A stretch of DNA of 64,000 bases, taken from positions 1-64,000 of the forward strand of contig CAYOLV010000004.1 in the NCBI GenBank assembly GCA_964404895.1. Reading direction: 5' to 3'. Below are positions 61,761 to 64,000 of the stretch, piece after piece. The notes beneath the pieces were generated by a model. The model saw only the letters and a program-made list of their open reading frames with translations, did not search any database and had not been told where the DNA came from. The stretch is from JBGSUZ01 sp964404895 (lineage in GTDB: Bacteria; Bacillota; Clostridia; Peptostreptococcales; Acidaminobacteraceae). How positions within the stretch are numbered: position 1 is the first letter of the stretch; each line of letters opens with the position of its first letter. A program made the position numbers and the translations under genes.

Positions 61761-62105
61761 TTAAAAAGGTGTAGAACTGAGTTGTAAAGCTACGATCAGT
61801 TTACCATCGTTATCGTTTCCAGAAAGTATTAAATGCGTTTCATCGGTTTCATCCCAGTGGGTGAGACCTTCGGTATAGACCCAGCCGCCGTTAAGTTTTA
61901 GCCCTACGCGGTAGGGACTTTTCTCTGATATGGCTGCATGGCTGTACTCGATGATGGCATTTTTTATAAAATTGGATGCGGGATGCACTGACTGGTCTTT
62001 ATGGGCAGTGTAAGCACCCATGGTCATTTCGAGGTGAATATATAAGGGCTTATTGATGAGTGCCATGAGTCTGCCCTCAACTGCTTCTCTATTGATTAAC
62101 TCCAT
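61761..62105 (-). CDS. yojF: YojF family protein (DUF1806)
   Basis: 114-aa soluble protein that accompanies bshB2 in Bacilli. Recognised by MALINKPLYIHLEMTMGAYT, FIKNAIIEYSHAAI and the GWVYTEGLTHWD segment. The start at 62105 follows AAGGAG; an upstream GTG at 62114 lies in that site. No activity is known; the fixed pairing suggests a role with BshB2 or its product. Confidence 0.9.
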   Translation of the reverse strand: MELINREAVEGRLMALINKPLYIHLEMTMGAYTAHKDQSVHPASNFIKNAIIEYSHAAISEKSPYRVGLKLNGGWVYTEGLTHWDETDETHLILSGNDNDGKLIVALQLSSTPF

Positions 62106-62268
62106 AGGGATCACTCCTTCTTTTAAGTAGCTTGTTGATGACGATCACATTGGTCGCCATCTTTATTTTATCACAGCTTGGAGGGAAAAGAACAAAAAGG
62201 CTTTCACACAACATGGAAATGTAATGATATTCAACGTTAAACTTTTTATAACGAGAAAGTTTTTGGTG

Positions 62269-62298
62269 TTGACTAAGGTCGTTTTGATGTGTTACTAT
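62269..62298 (+). promoter_or_regulatory. Promoter of smpB-ssrA
   Basis: Plus-strand TTGACT (62269-62274), 18-bp spacer, TACTAT (62293-62298), 43 bp before the smpB start. The remaining 62115-62268 contains no recognised element for the yojF operon beyond a weak TAAAAT near 62170. Confidence 0.7.
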
Positions 62299-62341
62299 TA
62301 TGTATATTCAATCAAGAAATCTTTTTTAAGGGTGTGAAATC

Positions 62342-62806
62342 ATGACAGTCGGTAAAGTTATCAGTCAAAACAAAAAAGCATATCACGATTACTTTATCGA
62401 AGAAACTTTTGAAGCAGGCATTGTTTTAAAAGGGACTGAGGTCAAGAGCATCCGTATGGGCAAAGTCAACGTCAATGACTCTTATTGCGATGTCAAGACA
62501 GGCGAGGCTTTAATCATCAATATGCATATTAGCCCTTATGAAATGGGTAACATTCAAAATGTAGACCCTATCAGAAAGCGCAAGCTCCTCATGCATAAAA
62601 GAGAAATCACTAAATTGATTGGATACACCACACAACAAGGTTACACACTAATTCCTTTGAAGGTCTATTTGAGCCCTGCTGGACTTGTGAAAGTCGAAAT
62701 TGGCGTTGCTAAAGGTAAAAAGCTTTATGACAAGCGCGAAACCTTAGCCAAACGTGATGCCGACCGCCACATTCAGAAAGAACTCAAAAACCGCCAACGG
62801 TATTAA
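62342..62806 (+). CDS. smpB: SsrA-binding protein SmpB
   Basis: Delivers tmRNA to stalled ribosomes. 154 aa with the OB-fold core (VISQNKKAYHDYFIEETFEA, GIVLKGTEVKSIRMGKVN) and the basic C-terminal tail (KKLYDKRETLAKRDADRHIQ) that reads the empty A site. Nine bp separate its stop from ssrA, so they are one transcript. Confidence 0.98.
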   Translation: MTVGKVISQNKKAYHDYFIEETFEAGIVLKGTEVKSIRMGKVNVNDSYCDVKTGEALIINMHISPYEMGNIQNVDPIRKRKLLMHKREITKLIGYTTQQGYTLIPLKVYLSPAGLVKVEIGVAKGKKLYDKRETLAKRDADRHIQKELKNRQRY

Positions 62807-62815
62807 CCCATACTT

Positions 62816-63174
62816 GGGGACGTACTGGTTTCGACAGGGGTTTGGAGTATTTGGAAGCGAGCCGTGTTTACTGACCTGGGGTACACGTTAATGAACTGGG
62901 TTATCTTAAAGATAAACGCAAACGAAAATTTTGCTTTAGCAGCTTAGTTCTGCTCGTCAAACCTGGGATTCCCACGACCTAGGATTTGGCGTCGGCTAGT
63001 GGGGAACGGATTTTGGGAGTGCTTCGACCCAAGATCGGCATAATCGAAGATCGTCGAAAGCGGATCCTGCCACTGGGAGCCGACCGAGACTAAAACCTAA
63101 ATAAGTGGCTGCGCTCGGAGAAACTGGATACAAAGGGCTTTTGGACAGGGGTTCGACTCCCCTCGTCTCCACCA
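62816..63174 (+). ncRNA. ssrA: tmRNA
   Basis: One-piece tmRNA of about 359 nt. The 5' end GGGGACGUACUGGUUUCGAC and 3' end CCCCUCGUCUCCACCA form the alanine acceptor stem, and GTTCGACTCCC is the T arm. The tag reading frame (UAAAC, then GCA AAC GAA AAT TTT GCT TTA GCA GCT TAG) encodes A-N-E-N-F-A-L-A-A, nine codons, one shorter than ANDENYALAA of E. coli but keeping the ALAA degradation signal. Confidence 0.96.
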
Positions 63175-63177
63175 AAA

Positions 63178-63226
63178 AAATAAAAGAAACGACTGCTGAT
63201 TTTGCGGTCGTTTCTTTTATTTTTTT
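63178..63226 (+). terminator. Terminator of smpB-ssrA
   Basis: AAATAAAAGAAACGAC / GTCGTTTCTTTTATTT 16-bp arms followed by T-rich sequence, just after the tmRNA CCA end. Confidence 0.9.
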
Positions 63227-63343
63227 GATTTAGTCTAGGAGTCGAACGGGCGGAAATAGGCAATATGCCCAAAGGCAGAATATGAGTAATTTTAATTTTC
63301 AAGCCTCAGCTTTCTTGTTCGAAGTATGAGGTTGAAAATTGTA

Positions 63344-63784
63344 CTAAATTTTAGGAATGTCTAATCGCATAAAATAATAACCATCCTCTAAATCATCTGA
63401 CATTTTAAAACCTACGCTTCGCCATAACTTTTGACCAGCAACATTTTCTGGTTCTACTGGTAACGAAATTCTAGTTGCTTTATGTTCTTTACATAAATAA
63501 TCAATACAAAGCTTAGCGGCTAAAGCACCATAGCCTCTTTTTTGATAACGACTATCGATCATGAAATTTATAATTTGAGGATTTCCTTCGCCAACATACA
63601 GCGAGACATAACCCACCATTACATTTTCGGCATAAATTGCAAAGGGACGTGAATCATTATAAAATACCCACGCCTCAGCTAAAGACCAAGCGACAGGATC
63701 TACAAATTCTTCGTTCGATACAGTTGCACTCAAACTCAAGCACTCTCTATAATTGTCTTCGTCAATTTCTCTTAATTCTATCAA
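63344..63784 (-). CDS. GNAT-family N-acetyltransferase (polyamine acetyltransferase-like)
   Basis: 146-aa acetyl-CoA-dependent transferase. The acetyl-CoA loop is RYQKRGYGALAAKL (around residues 85-98) followed by the conserved ENVAGQKLWRSVGF. Its arrangement resembles BltD/SpeG-type diamine or polyamine acetyltransferases, but substrate is uncertain. The start is taken as TTG at 63784, nine nt after AAGGAGG; the ATG at 63811 places that ribosome site inside the gene. A weak hairpin at 63296-63338 may terminate it. Confidence 0.83.
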   Translation of the reverse strand: MIELREIDEDNYRECLSLSATVSNEEFVDPVAWSLAEAWVFYNDSRPFAIYAENVMVGYVSLYVGEGNPQIINFMIDSRYQKRGYGALAAKLCIDYLCKEHKATRISLPVEPENVAGQKLWRSVGFKMSDDLEDGYYFMRLDIPKI

Positions 63785-63893
63785 GTAATTTAACCTCCTT
63801 GAAATGAGCATATGGGCATTTTATCCAGTATTATCACAAGAGTGCTCTAAATTTATCAATCATACAAAAATAATTATATGTTGATTCATAATC

Positions 63894-63922
63894 AGTATAA
63901 CAAGGTCATCGTGCTACCGCAA
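63894..63922 (-). promoter_or_regulatory. Probable promoter of the GNAT gene
   Basis: Minus-strand TTGCGG (63922-63917), 17-bp spacer, TATACT (63899-63894). Nothing else recognisable lies between it and the right edge. Confidence 0.5.
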
Positions 63923-64000
63923 GTACGTTTATCTGGTGTCACAATATAAATCATCGATGTTTCTTGCAGTAAACACCAGGCTACCCTTTTATATAATTAT

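Noticed and set aside
63090..63302. Minus-strand reading frame with GGDEGSRTPVQKPF
   Set aside because: It is the antisense translation of the tmRNA 3' end, a well-known source of false proteins containing a GSRTPV-type string.

Overview
This 64 kb window is a chromosomal stretch from a low-GC, Gram-positive-type anaerobe, most likely a member of the Clostridia outside Clostridium sensu stricto (Fusibacter/Acidaminobacter-like relatives are plausible, but this is a guess from gene content). Evidence: T-box leaders in front of four aminoacyl-tRNA synthetase genes, an infC-rpmI-rplT operon with an L20-type leader, KtrAB, MutS2, ZapA, SmpB/tmRNA, ferredoxin-dependent indolepyruvate oxidoreductase, phosphate butyryltransferase and iron-sulfur serine dehydratase. 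I see no phage genes, transposases, CRISPR arrays or tRNA genes. About three quarters of the genes lie on the minus strand, as does the leader of an rRNA operon cut by the left edge, so replication probably runs right to left here.

Layout. 1-350: tandem promoters and leader of an rRNA operon (minus). 574-3920: ptb-iorA-iorB, amino-acid fermentation. 4145-11550: a six-gene minus-strand operon bshC-bshA-radical SAM-membrane protein-nadK-TPR. 11709-20408: argS with T-box, a divergent rhomboid gene, mutS2, a U32 peptidase-family gene and zapA. 20420-31573: pheST with T-box, an rRNA/tRNA methyltransferase with ktrBA, infC-rpmI-rplT, thrS with T-box, and a DUF445 gene. 31722-35819: hslO, a methyltransferase, a CPBP protease and an M20 amidohydrolase. 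36183-39595 (plus): asd-dapA-dapB-dapH, the diaminopimelate/lysine branch; the divergent M20 hydrolase is a candidate N-acetyl-diaminopimelate deacetylase. 39748-47866: hpt, a Gate-domain membrane protein, a QueG-like ferredoxin protein, a DUF4364 regulator, folC-valS with T-box and a small unknown gene. 47987-50502: an envelope-stress-like pspC-pspC-liaF-like operon with a conspicuous upstream repeat array, then a Gx-transporter gene. 50531-55800: serine degradation (sdaAB, minus) facing away from serine synthesis (serC-serA-DUF1015, plus). 55932-62105: an eight-gene minus-strand operon yojF-bshB2-dacA-unknown-hydrolase-COG0523 GTPase-tcdA-TIM-barrel. 62342-63174: smpB-ssrA; then a GNAT acetyltransferase.

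How they work together. The two bsh loci together supply all three enzymes of bacillithiol synthesis (BshA, BshB2, BshC), notable for an apparent strict anaerobe, and place them with NAD kinase and a COG0523 metallo-GTPase. Translation-supply genes are individually controlled by T-boxes whose specifier codons can be read (CGC, TTC, ACT, GTA). The strongest undescribed signals are the 3.5-copy ~20-bp operator-like array upstream of the pspC operon, the serC-serA-DUF1015 cluster that lacks a phosphoserine phosphatase, and the bacillithiol/nadK/radical-SAM operon. No wholly new defence or mobile system is evident. Start sites below were often moved inward from the longest reading frame because a Shine-Dalgarno sequence decides the start.
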